Positions 1 to 6,549 of a DNA stretch of 10,321 bases are shown piece by piece. The notes under the pieces are model-generated. The model was given only the letters and a program-made list of their open reading frames with translations. It was not told the origin of the DNA and searched no databases. The stretch comes from Acidimicrobiia bacterium. GTDB lineage: Bacteria > Actinomycetota > Acidimicrobiia > Acidimicrobiales > Ilumatobacteraceae. The DNA is taken from positions 1 to 10,321 of the forward strand of contig JACDGA010000035.1 in NCBI GenBank assembly GCA_013815505.1, in the 5' to 3' direction. How positions within the stretch are numbered: position 1 is the stretch's first letter; every line of letters begins with the position of its first letter. The position numbers and the translations under genes are program-made.

Positions 1-692
1 AGTGCCCGCCGGACGACACGAGGCCGTTCGGGGATGTGGTTCGGGTAGCTGTACATGAAGCTGACGTACCGACGGTCCTGGACGACCGTGAAGATGTCGC
101 CCGAGAGCAGCGCGCCGCCGCGCTCTCCGTCGGATCGGGGCTCGCCGTCACGCCAGTGGAGTACCTGGCCGCCGGCGAAGTGCACCCCAGCGTTGATCAG
201 CGTCAGTCCGTCACCGATCTCCGTTGTCTCCCCGTCCCAGTACACGATCGCATCGTCGTGTCGGGCCACCCAGTCCCGGTCTGCGACGTGGATGTAGACG
301 GGCGCATCGAAGGCATGCGCCCACTCGATCATCGATCCGTAGAAGTGGGGATGGCTGATGGCGATGGCGTCGACCCCGCCCAGCTCGCCGATTCGTCCGA
401 CAAGGTCGTCGTCGAGGTAGGTGATCATGTCCCAGAGCACGTTGCCGGTTGCAGTTCGGACCAGCAGCGCGCGCTGCCCGATCGCCGTCGGTGGATCGGC
501 GCCGATGCCGACGATCCCGGGACCTTCGTCGCTGATCACCCCGCGACGGCCGACTTGCAGCTCGTCGAGCGTGGTCCATTGCTGGCCGTCCCAGCCGACG
601 TACTGACGCTCGTCCTCGCAGATCGGACAATCGTCACGCGCAGCGCCGTACTGCACTCCACATGTTCGGCAGATCGGAAGGTCAAGACGCAC
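1..692 (-). CDS. Zinc-ribbon MBL-fold metallo-hydrolase, partial (C-terminus beyond left edge)
   Basis: The minus strand is open from about position 713 to the window edge and reads as a metallo-beta-lactamase-fold protein; 230 codons are visible from GTG 692. Residues 8-25 form a CxxC-x10-CxxC knuckle (ICRTCG ... CPIC), followed by DERQYVGWDG. The metal-binding segment is ISHPHFYGSM with H114 and H116. Later come GVHFAGG and LLSGDIF, which would supply further His and Asp ligands, then FMYSYPNHIP. The classic HxHxDH motif is incomplete because the DH half is replaced by GS. This resembles a group of uncharacterised MBL hydrolases with a zinc-binding N-terminus; substrate unknown. The start is uncertain: GTG 692 sits close to the conserved segment, an in-frame TTG at 713 adds seven residues, and neither has a good ribosome binding site. 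It lies downstream of the tRNA on the same strand. The fold is fairly sure, the function is not. Confidence 0.82.
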   Translation of the reverse strand, partial: MRLDLPICRTCGVQYGAARDDCPICEDERQYVGWDGQQWTTLDELQVGRRGVISDEGPGIVGIGADPPTAIGQRALLVRTATGNVLWDMITYLDDDLVGRIGELGGVDAIAISHPHFYGSMIEWAHAFDAPVYIHVADRDWVARHDDAIVYWDGETTEIGDGLTLINAGVHFAGGQVLHWRDGEPRSDGERGGALLSGDIFTVVQDRRYVSFMYSYPNHIPERPRVVRRA

Positions 693-713
693 TGTTGGAT
701 CGAGGGTACTCAA

Positions 714-871
714 CGACCGAGCGGGCGACGGCTCGACGTGAAGTGAGATTGAGTCGTGCGGTAGCGGACACGGCGGTGGGACGAGCGGACGTCGAACTCG
801 TTCCCGTCCTCAGGATTCCGAAACAGGTCTCTACGCTCGTGCCCGAGCGGATCCTGGTCCCGTTCCAGGTG
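714..871. other. Intergenic spacer between MBL gene and tRNA-Arg, no feature seen
   Basis: These 158 bases lie between the 3' end of the tRNA and the start of the minus-strand hydrolase. I see no convincing hairpin with a T-run, no conserved coding frame and no clear promoter hexamers. Reading frames here that start inside the tRNA are not credible genes. Confidence 0.4.
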
Positions 872-943
872 CGCCCTCGGCAGGATTCGAACCTGCGCAC
901 ACGGCTCCGGAGGCCGATGCTCTATCCCCTGAGCTACGAGGGC
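872..943 (-). tRNA. tRNA-Arg (anticodon CCG)
   Basis: A complete 72-nt cloverleaf can be folded on the minus strand. The acceptor stem is GCCCTCG paired with CGAGGGC. The D arm is GCTC-AGGGGATA-GAGC. The anticodon arm is TCGGC-CTCCGGA-GCCGT, with U33 followed by anticodon CCG, which reads the arginine codon CGG. The T arm is GCAGG-TTCGAAT-CCTGC. The first pair of the anticodon stem (27-43) is a U-U mismatch. The discriminator is G and CCA is not encoded, so it must be added after transcription. The gene is divergent from argS, whose enzyme charges this tRNA. A possible -10 box on the minus strand, TAGCCT, lies at 959-954, ten bases before the mature 5' end. Confidence 0.95.
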
Positions 944-997
944 GGGCCGGCAAAGGCTAGCGGTGATTCCTGCGGCGATGCGCCACAATGGGGAGCC
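944..997. promoter_or_regulatory. Divergent promoter region of tRNA-Arg and argS
   Basis: The 54 bases between the tRNA 5' end and the argS start must contain both promoters if argS is not transcribed from further upstream. On the minus strand TAGCCT (959-954) fits a -10 box for the tRNA. On the plus strand CACAAT (984-989) lies eight bases before the argS GTG and could be the -10 of a leaderless or near-leaderless transcript. No good -35 box is visible for either, so these are suggestions from position and resemblance only. Confidence 0.3.
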
Positions 998-2761
998 GTG
1001 ACCGACCCCCTCGCCACCGTCGCCTCCCGGCTCGCGCCCCTGTTCGCGGACCTCGCCGACGGCGTCGACGCCGAGGTTCGGGCGGCAGTTGCGGACCCGG
1101 TCGTCCGCCCGTCCAACCGTGCCGACGCCCAGGTAAACGGGGCGCTGCCGCTGGCGAAGGCGCTCGGTGCGAACCCGAGAGACATCGCCCAGAGGGTGCT
1201 CGACAAGCGCCCACTGGTGGGCATCGCCGGGGCCGAGATCGCCGGCCCGGGTTTCATCAACATCACGTTCGACGACGACTTCATCGCCGCCGAACTGTCG
1301 GCGGTGGTCGACGACGACCGCCTCGGTGTCCACCGCGCAGAGCGACCCGAGATCGTCGTCATCGACTACTCGGCACCGAACGTCGCCAAGGAGATGCACG
1401 TCGGTCATCTGCCCTCGACCGTCATCGGCGACTCGCTCGTGCGGATCCACACGTTCGTCGGGCACAAGGTGATCCGCGAGAACCACATCGGCGACTGGGG
1501 CCGCCAGTACGGGATGCTGATCGAGCACCTCGTGGATCTCGGCGCCGAACCGGGTACGCACCTCTCGGTCGGCGACCTCGACGCCTTCTACAAGGAGGCC
1601 AACGTCAAGCTCGAGCAGGATCCGGAGTTCCTCGAACGCTCCCGGCGTCGCGTGGTGCTGCTGCAGTCAGGTGATCCCGAGACGACAGCATTGTGGACGT
1701 CGCTCGTCGACGTCTCGACGGAGCACTTCAACCGCGTCTACGACCTTCTCGGCGTGCTGCTCACCGACGACGACCTCGCCGGCGAGAGCCGCTACCAGCC
1801 GATGGTGCCCGACGTCCTCACCCGGCTCGAGGCCGCCGGACTGCTCACCGAGAGTGACGGCGCGCTCGTCGTCTTCCCGCCCGGGTTCACGAACCGTGAG
1901 GGCGAACCGTTGCCGCTGATCATCAAGTCGCGCAGCGGCGGGTTCAACTACGCCACGAGCGACCTCGCCTGCGTCATCGACCGTGTCGAGCGCGTCGGCG
2001 CCAATCGCATGCTCTACGTCGTCGGCGCGCCGCAGGCGCAGCACTTCCAGATGGTCTTCGCCGTCGCCCGCATGGCCGGTTGGCTGCCCGCCGAGCACGA
2101 CGCAGGCCACGACCCGGCAGTGCACGTCGCCTTTGGCAACGTGCTCGGCGCCGACCGCAAGATGTTTCGCAGCCGCAGCGGCGAGTCGGTGAAGTTCATC
2201 GACCTCCTCGACGAGGCCGTGGAACGGGCGAGGGCAGCAGTCGGCGAGAAACACGCCGACCTTCCCGACGGCGTCAAGGGCCACGTCGCTCGGGCGATCG
2301 GTATCGGCGCGGTCAAGTACGCGCAGCTCTCGACCGACCGCATGCGCGACTCGGTCTTCGACTGGGACAGGATGCTCTCGTTCGACGGCAACACGGCGCC
2401 CTACCTGCAGTACGCCCACGCCAGGATCTGCTCGATCTTCCGCCGCGCCGAGGTCGAGCGGGCATCGGTGCGAGGGAGCGCGACGGCCCTCGCTTCCGAA
2501 CACGAGCGGGCGTTGGCGCTGGCGATCCTCAGCTACGACGCCGCCGTGTGGGACACCCTCGACACGCTGAGCCCGCACAAGTTGTGCACCTACCTGTACG
2601 ACCTGGCGTCACAGTTCACGACGTTCTACGAGCACTGCCCGGTGCTGCGCGCAGACGACGACGCCACCCGCCAGTCGAGGCTCGTGCTCTGCGACGCCAC
2701 CGCCTCCGTGCTCGGCCACGGACTCGGCCTCCTCGGCATCGACGCACCCGAGCAGATGTGA
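998..2761 (+). CDS. argS: Arginyl-tRNA synthetase
   Basis: The product (587 aa, usual for the family) attaches arginine to tRNA-Arg in the cytoplasm. The N-terminal additional domain covers roughly residues 1-110. The class I signature HVGH is at residues 134-137 in the context APNVAKEMHVGHL. The KMSKS-equivalent is degenerate, as is usual in ArgS: GADRKMFRSRSGESVK, starting near residue 385. The conserved APYLQYAHARICSI begins the C-terminal DALR anticodon-binding helical domain. GTG 998 was chosen because the ArgS-like sequence starts there (VTDPLATVASRLAPLF); the frame stays open back to 662 but that part covers the tRNA. GGGGAG at 990-995 is only two bases from the GTG, too close for a normal Shine-Dalgarno, so a leaderless start is possible. 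lysA follows after 28 bases on the same strand, the pairing known from corynebacteria and mycobacteria. Confidence 0.97.
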   Translation: MTDPLATVASRLAPLFADLADGVDAEVRAAVADPVVRPSNRADAQVNGALPLAKALGANPRDIAQRVLDKRPLVGIAGAEIAGPGFINITFDDDFIAAELSAVVDDDRLGVHRAERPEIVVIDYSAPNVAKEMHVGHLPSTVIGDSLVRIHTFVGHKVIRENHIGDWGRQYGMLIEHLVDLGAEPGTHLSVGDLDAFYKEANVKLEQDPEFLERSRRRVVLLQSGDPETTALWTSLVDVSTEHFNRVYDLLGVLLTDDDLAGESRYQPMVPDVLTRLEAAGLLTESDGALVVFPPGFTNREGEPLPLIIKSRSGGFNYATSDLACVIDRVERVGANRMLYVVGAPQAQHFQMVFAVARMAGWLPAEHDAGHDPAVHVAFGNVLGADRKMFRSRSGESVKFIDLLDEAVERARAAVGEKHADLPDGVKGHVARAIGIGAVKYAQLSTDRMRDSVFDWDRMLSFDGNTAPYLQYAHARICSIFRRAEVERASVRGSATALASEHERALALAILSYDAAVWDTLDTLSPHKLCTYLYDLASQFTTFYEHCPVLRADDDATRQSRLVLCDATASVLGHGLGLLGIDAPEQM

Positions 2762-2789
2762 TGGGGCGATCGGCGACGCCGACCGACCA

Positions 2790-4064
2790 ATGAGCGCCCT
2801 CGACCTGACGCTGCTGCCCGACACCGCCGCCGTCGACGACGCCGGCGCACTGTCAATCGGAGGTTGCTCCATCGCGTCGCTCGCCGAGACGTACGGCACT
2901 CCGCTGTTCGTGTACGACGAGGCGCACCTGCGCGCTCGCTGCCGCGAGGCCGTGACGGCGTTCGGGGCGGGCAACGCCGTCTACGCCACGAAGGCGTTTC
3001 TCTGCCGGGCGATGGCACGCCTCGCACACGAGGAGGCGATGTTGCTCGACGTGGCGTCAGGTGGCGAGCTCGCCGTCGCGCTCGCGGCGGGGGTCCCCGG
3101 CTCGGCATGCGTGCTCCACGGCAACAACAAGAGCGTCGCCGAGCTGACCGCAGGGATCGACGTCGGGGTGGGGGCCATCGTCGTCGACTCCTTCGACGAG
3201 CTCGATCGCCTCGACGCGCTCCACCGCACCGGCGGCTGCGTCCCCGACGTTCTCGTCCGCGTGACGCCCGGCGTCCACGCCCACACCCACCACTACGTCG
3301 CGACGGGCCAGGACGACTCCAAGTTCGGCTTCAACCTGGCCAACGGCGACGCCGAGCGCGCCGTTCGCCGAGCCGGCGCGAGCGACTCGGTCAACCTCGT
3401 CGGCGTGCACGCCCACATCGGCTCGAACGTGTTCGGCGCCGACAGCTTCGGGCGGGCGGCCGAGGTGATGGCCGCGTTCGCAGCACCGTTCGACCTGCGA
3501 CAGCTCGTGCTCGGCGGCGGACTCGGCGTCCCCTACGTCGCCGGCGAGCGATCGGCCACGATCACACAGTGGGCCGACGTCGTCCTCGGCGCCTGCCGGT
3601 CGGCCGGCGTCACCTCACGCGTGGCCGTCGAGCCTGGTCGGTCGATCGTTGCGGCCGCTGCGATCACCGTGTACACGATCGGGACGATCAAGCCCATCGC
3701 CGGGGTGCGCACGTATGTCGCCGTCGACGGCGGGATGAGCGACAACCCGCGGCCGGTCCTCTACGGCAGCGGCTACGAAGCGTTCCTGCCGCGAGCGACG
3801 AACGCTGAGCGGTCGATGGCGGCTCGCGTCGTCGGCAAGCACTGCGAGAGCGGCGACGTCCTCGTCAGCGACGCCAGGCTCCCGGCAGACGCCGTGGTCG
3901 GCGATCTGCTCGCGACCCCGGTGACCGGCGCCTACGGGCACTCAATGGGATCCAACTACAACGAGCTCGCCCGGCCGCCGGTCGTGTTCGTCGCCGATGG
4001 CGAGGCACGTCTCGTCGTGCGCCGCGAGACGATCGACGATCTCCTCGCCACCGACGTCGGCTGA
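2790..4064 (+). CDS. lysA: Diaminopimelate decarboxylase
   Basis: This PLP enzyme converts meso-diaminopimelate to L-lysine and CO2, the last step of lysine synthesis, in the cytoplasm. It has 424 aa, normal for the family, with the fold type III layout of a TIM barrel followed by a beta domain. Visible motifs are AVYATKAF with the PLP lysine K68, HAHIGSN (H209 to N213), the glycine loop LGGGLG (241-246), EPGRS (281-285), VDGGMSDNPRP, HCESGDVL with the active-site cysteine C352, and GAYGHSMGSNYN with Y382. The ATG at 2790 lies 28 bases after argS with no clear ribosome binding site. The first conserved segment (TPLFVYDE) begins at residue 37, which supports this start. It is probably cotranscribed with argS. 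Downstream the gene order breaks from the usual lysA-hom, with a non-core block inserted. Confidence 0.97.
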   Translation: MSALDLTLLPDTAAVDDAGALSIGGCSIASLAETYGTPLFVYDEAHLRARCREAVTAFGAGNAVYATKAFLCRAMARLAHEEAMLLDVASGGELAVALAAGVPGSACVLHGNNKSVAELTAGIDVGVGAIVVDSFDELDRLDALHRTGGCVPDVLVRVTPGVHAHTHHYVATGQDDSKFGFNLANGDAERAVRRAGASDSVNLVGVHAHIGSNVFGADSFGRAAEVMAAFAAPFDLRQLVLGGGLGVPYVAGERSATITQWADVVLGACRSAGVTSRVAVEPGRSIVAAAAITVYTIGTIKPIAGVRTYVAVDGGMSDNPRPVLYGSGYEAFLPRATNAERSMAARVVGKHCESGDVLVSDARLPADAVVGDLLATPVTGAYGHSMGSNYNELARPPVVFVADGEARLVVRRETIDDLLATDVG

Positions 4065-4102
4065 TCCCGATGGCAAGCTGGTGCGAGTGGCTCAGTGTCA
4101 CG

Positions 4103-4537
4103 TCACATGACCTTGACGCGTACCCAATCGCTGCAGTCGTCGCCGGCGAAGCGCCATTGCTGGCAGACCTTGAACGCCATCCAGATGCCTTCCTTCATGT
4201 TGTCGGTGAAGGAGCGGCACTCGCCGCGACCGAGATCGGCTTCGATCTCGAAGCGCTTGATGTTCTCGCCGTTGATGTACTCGTCGTAGTCGATGTAGAT
4301 GTCGTTGTCCGTCCAGCTGCACAGCTGGAACGTGTCGCCGTAGTGCTTGAAGCGTCCTCGTGCGTCACGGTCGTCGTTGTTGTTCCAGTACCAGGCCGTC
4401 GGCCGTGTTCGTGCCGATGTCGGATCGGATGCCGCCGCGACGGCGCCGGAGTTGCCGGCAGATGCAACAAGCGCGCCGGCGACCGCGATCGCGCACGCCG
4501 CTCGGGTAAGGGTGGTGGTCGTGGTCCGGGTGCTCAT
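4103..4537 (-). CDS. Secreted four-cysteine protein of unknown function, coupled to phospholipase A2
   Basis: I do not recognise a characterised family. The 144-aa product begins MSTRTTTTTLTRAACAIAVA, a Sec-type signal peptide with likely cleavage after an Ala-rich stretch near residue 36 (VAAAS). The mature part of about 108 aa has four cysteines (C73, C107, C125, C135), enough for two disulfides, many aromatic residues, and an acidic segment around residues 77-101 (DNDIYIDYDEYINGEN). The GDxFxxC ... CSDW pattern recalls small beta-rich secreted proteins common in actinobacteria, but that is only an impression. Its ATG (4537-4535) overlaps the phospholipase TGA (4536-4534) as ATGA and has no Shine-Dalgarno of its own. 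Translation by reinitiation after the phospholipase is therefore likely. It could be a partner, chaperone, inhibitor or surface-targeting factor for that enzyme. It converges on lysA, 38 bases away, with no clear terminator between. Confidence 0.8.
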   Translation of the reverse strand: MSTRTTTTTLTRAACAIAVAGALVASAGNSGAVAAASDPTSARTRPTAWYWNNNDDRDARGRFKHYGDTFQLCSWTDNDIYIDYDEYINGENIKRFEIEADLGRGECRSFTDNMKEGIWMAFKVCQQWRFAGDDCSDWVRVKVM

Positions 4538-5106
4538 CGGAGGTACGTGAACCGGGGCTCGTTGAACGTGCTGTCGAAGTCGCCGAACGTGGAGACGAAC
4601 GAGTAGTAGGTGCGGGCGTGGCTGTAGCAGCTGTCACGCTCCGAACCGCTCCAGTTGAGGCGGCAGTGGAGCAGCGCGTCCTCGAGGAACTGCCAGTCGG
4701 CGACGGCCTTGTTGTGCCAGCGCCAGGCGTTGACGCCGTAGCGCGCCTGGGCGCGCTTGAGGTTGCGGTAGCCGAAGTCGTGGCGGCGACACGCCCACGT
4801 GAAGCCGAACCGGCTCTCGATCGGGCCGGGGACGCTGCAATCGTCGCTCGACCAGTCGAAGTGCTGCGGCGTGCTGTACGTCCTGATGAAGTCGCTGCCG
4901 CTCATGTCGGCCTTGTTGTTCATCCGCCTGATCCAGGTCTTGTAACTCACGCGACCGCGAGCCGCCTCCTGGGCGCTCGCATCCGTGGCGGCGTCCTCGG
5001 TCGTGCTCGCGGTCGCCGGCGCGGCGACCAGCAGCGACGAGGCGGTGGCGATGCTCAGGGCCAACGCCAGCACGCGGCGTGGGTGTGAGCGTCGAAAGAT
5101 GTTCAC
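4534..5106 (-). CDS. Secreted prokaryotic phospholipase A2
   Basis: The 190-aa product resembles the small secreted phospholipases A2 of Streptomyces, which hydrolyse the sn-2 ester of glycerophospholipids outside the cell using calcium. A signal peptide covers residues 1-33 (RRSHPRR, hydrophobic core, APATA then S34). Catalytic signatures are DWSSDDCS (83-90) and CRRHDFGYRN (105-114). By comparison with the Streptomyces violaceoruber enzyme, H108 is the catalytic histidine, D87 and D109 are calcium ligands, and D136 in ADWQFLEDAL is the probable dyad aspartate. The four cysteines C89, C105, C147 and C159 fit two disulfides. The start GTG 5106 is set by a good Shine-Dalgarno, GAGGAG, five bases upstream, and by the signal peptide. 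The spacing between H108 and D136 looks longer than in the Streptomyces enzyme. Divergent from a TetR-family gene and overlapping the next secreted gene by ATGA. Confidence 0.92.
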   Translation of the reverse strand: MNIFRRSHPRRVLALALSIATASSLLVAAPATASTTEDAATDASAQEAARGRVSYKTWIRRMNNKADMSGSDFIRTYSTPQHFDWSSDDCSVPGPIESRFGFTWACRRHDFGYRNLKRAQARYGVNAWRWHNKAVADWQFLEDALLHCRLNWSGSERDSCYSHARTYYSFVSTFGDFDSTFNEPRFTYLR

Positions 5107-5111
5107 GGTGA

Positions 5112-5117
5112 CTCCTC
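5112..5117 (-). promoter_or_regulatory. Ribosome binding site of phospholipase A2
   Basis: On the minus strand GAGGAG lies five bases before GTG 5106. It is the strongest Shine-Dalgarno in the window and decides the start; most neighbouring genes lack one. Confidence 0.75.
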
Positions 5118-5210
5118 TCCCTCGCTCGAGTGCGATGGGTTCGGGTGGCGGGCGGAAGCGCAGGTGCGACCCCTACGAGCAACGTGACAGTGCCGATCCG
5201 AATGATCAAG

Positions 5211-5226
5211 CCGATCGGTCGATCGG
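5211..5226. promoter_or_regulatory. 16-bp palindrome, candidate TetR operator
   Basis: CCGATCGGTCGATCGG is a perfect inverted repeat with 7-bp arms (CCGATCG and CGATCGG) around GT. It lies in the 221-bp region between the phospholipase A2 gene and the divergent TetR-family gene, 105 bases from the former start and 102 bases from the latter. Its size and place match operators of autoregulating TetR-family repressors. Binding is inference, and GATC-rich palindromes can arise by chance in GC-rich DNA. Confidence 0.45.
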
Positions 5227-5291
5227 GTAGTGCTTGTCGCGACACCTTGACAGGCGGCCGATCATCTGAACGACATCCGGTGTGCGCCGCC

Positions 5292-5321
5292 TTGACATCG
5301 CTGCCCGCGAGGCAGTAGCTC
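5292..5321 (+). promoter_or_regulatory. Probable promoter of the TetR-family gene, leaderless arrangement
   Basis: A consensus -35 box TTGACA (5292-5297) is followed after 18 bases by TAGCTC (5316-5321). Six bases then separate it from the ATG at 5328. With that spacing transcription would begin at or next to the start codon, giving a leaderless mRNA, which is common in actinobacteria. The same 8-mer CCTTGACA also occurs at 5245-5252, but I see no good -10 box after that copy. Confidence 0.5.
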
Positions 5322-5327
5322 CCTGGG

Positions 5328-5996
5328 ATGGACCGATCCGCCCGGCAGTCGATCCTCGATGTGGCCGTGTCGCTCGTGCACGAGCGCGGTCTGGTCTCCG
5401 GCGTGACCCACGTGAAGCTCGCGACGGCAGCCCGCCGCGCTGGCTACACCACCGGGGCCGCGTATCGCCACTGGGACACCCAGGAGGACTTCCACCGGGA
5501 TCTCGCTGTCGCCGTGCTCGAGTGGCGAGATCGCTCGTCGTTCGCCGACGTGATCGAGAGCATTCGTTACCTCGTCGATGACGACGCCCCGCTGCTCGAG
5601 GTCATCAGGGTCGGCGCGGCGGCGAACCTCGCACGCCTCCCGAACGAGACCGACTACTTCGTCACGCTCGCGCTCCGCGCGAGTGCCGCGTACTCGCCCC
5701 ATGTCGTCGCTGCGGCGAGGGAGCGGGTCGATCACGGGCTGGAGGAGCACCGGCAGCTCTACGAGGCGTTGCTCGAGGTGTCCGGCCGCCGTCCCAAGCC
5801 ACCGTTCACGGCCGAGCACCTCGCCGTCGCGCTGGCTGCGCTCGCTGACGGTTTCGCTGTGCAGGACGTCGGTCGCGAGCACGTGCACGTCGACCGAGTC
5901 GACCTCGGCGATGGCATCGGCGCGGACTGGACGTTGTTCGGAGTAGCCGTGCAAGCCATCGTCGAACACCTGACGGAACCGGCTGAACTCGGCTGA
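5328..5996 (+). CDS. TetR/AcrR-family transcriptional regulator
   Basis: A 222-aa protein with the N-terminal three-helix DNA-binding domain of the TetR family. The first helix is near residues 4-20 (SARQSILDVAVSLVHERG). The helix-turn-helix is at about 30-49, LATAARRAGYTTGAAYRHW, followed by the typical TQEDFHRDL. The rest is a helical ligand-binding and dimerisation domain without a recognisable effector signature. GYTTGAAYRHW is the usual GVSxGxxYxHF-type recognition helix with Trp in place of Phe. The ATG start fits the proposed leaderless promoter. It is divergent from the phospholipase A2 gene with a palindrome between them, so it is a good candidate for self-regulation and for control of that pair. 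The mazF-like gene begins 35 bases downstream on the same strand and may be cotranscribed. The ligand cannot be told from sequence. Confidence 0.92.
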   Translation: MDRSARQSILDVAVSLVHERGLVSGVTHVKLATAARRAGYTTGAAYRHWDTQEDFHRDLAVAVLEWRDRSSFADVIESIRYLVDDDAPLLEVIRVGAAANLARLPNETDYFVTLALRASAAYSPHVVAAARERVDHGLEEHRQLYEALLEVSGRRPKPPFTAEHLAVALAALADGFAVQDVGREHVHVDRVDLGDGIGADWTLFGVAVQAIVEHLTEPAELG

Positions 5997-6031
5997 CACA
6001 CTCCGCTCGACGGGCGGTACGGTCGGAGCGC

Positions 6032-6532
6032 ATGCGAGATCGGCTGTCGGCGCTCACCGACGTGGTACGGCGCGTCGTCGGCACGGTTCGCCGCTCGAAG
6101 GGCGGCCTCGCTCGCGGCGACACCCGACACGAGGCGACTCCTCCGGTTCGCCACGTCGACGATGGCGTGCACGTCGAGTACACACCGAACCTCGACGGCG
6201 ACCCGGACCCGGGCGAGGTCGTCTGGGCGTGGGTGCCGTACGAGGAGGACCCGCACCAGGGCAAGGACCGACCGGTCGTCGTGATCGGCCGCCACGGCGA
6301 CGCCCTCGCCGGCGTTGCGCTGACCTCGAAGCGAGACGGGCGCGACGACCGTGTCGAGGTGGGCAGCGGCGCCTGGGACTCGCGTGACCGTCCGAGCTAC
6401 GCGAAGATCGACCGCCTGCTGGACATCGATCCCGGCGCCGTACGCCGCGAAGGAGCGATCCTCGACCGTCAGCGATTCGATCGCCTCGTCGAAGCGATCG
6501 ACCGCCACCACGACCTCGTGCGCTGGCGCTGA
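6032..6532 (+). CDS. MazF/PemK-family protein without a visible antitoxin
   Basis: The 166-aa product has a C-terminal PemK/MazF-like domain from about residue 60. The strand-loop GEVVWAWVPYEED (61-73) is followed by GKDRPVVVIG, where R80 corresponds to the catalytic arginine of MazF ribonucleases. LTSK (97-100) follows, with T98 matching the catalytic threonine. The tail SYAKIDRLLDIDPG and a helix FDRLVEAIDRH fit the family. Residues 1-60 are a basic, low-complexity extension not found in short MazF toxins. MazF proteins cleave single-stranded RNA and are normally paired with a small upstream antitoxin. Here the upstream gene is the TetR-type regulator, 35 bases away, leaving no room for one. 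The ATG at 6032 has GGAG at 6025-6028, close to the start. It may be a solitary housekeeping-like family member rather than an active toxin. Confidence 0.85.
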   Translation: MRDRLSALTDVVRRVVGTVRRSKGGLARGDTRHEATPPVRHVDDGVHVEYTPNLDGDPDPGEVVWAWVPYEEDPHQGKDRPVVVIGRHGDALAGVALTSKRDGRDDRVEVGSGAWDSRDRPSYAKIDRLLDIDPGAVRREGAILDRQRFDRLVEAIDRHHDLVRWR

Positions 6533-6535
6533 CGG

Positions 6536-6541
6536 TAGATT
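6536..6541 (+). promoter_or_regulatory. Possible -10 box of hom
   Basis: TAGATT matches TANNNT and lies eight bases before the hom GTG, in the 17-base gap after the mazF-like stop codon. A transcript from here would be leaderless or nearly so, which fits the lack of a Shine-Dalgarno. No clear -35 box is seen. Weak evidence. Confidence 0.3.
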
Positions 6542-6549
6542 CACCCCGC

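Noticed and set aside
36..746. Long plus-strand open frame of 236 codons over the left edge
   Set aside because: The minus strand in the same place encodes a recognisable MBL-fold protein with zinc-ribbon and HxH motifs; the plus frame shows no family features and is a GC-rich shadow.
682..900. Minus-strand 72-codon frame starting MRRFESCRGR
   Set aside because: The start lies inside the tRNA. MRRFESC-type openings are a common artefact of reading through the T arm of tRNA genes.
662..997. Upstream extension of the argS frame
   Set aside because: It crosses the tRNA-Arg gene and has no ArgS-like sequence. The family's N-terminus begins at GTG 998.
4101..4118. CGTCA/TGACG inverted repeat between lysA and the minus-strand gene as a terminator
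   Set aside because: The stem is only five pairs with an eight-base loop, overlaps the stop codon of the small secreted gene and has no T-run.
4070..4606. Plus-strand 178-codon frame after lysA
   Set aside because: The minus strand has a signal-peptide protein coupled to phospholipase A2, and the plus frame has a repetitive Val/Asp shadow sequence.
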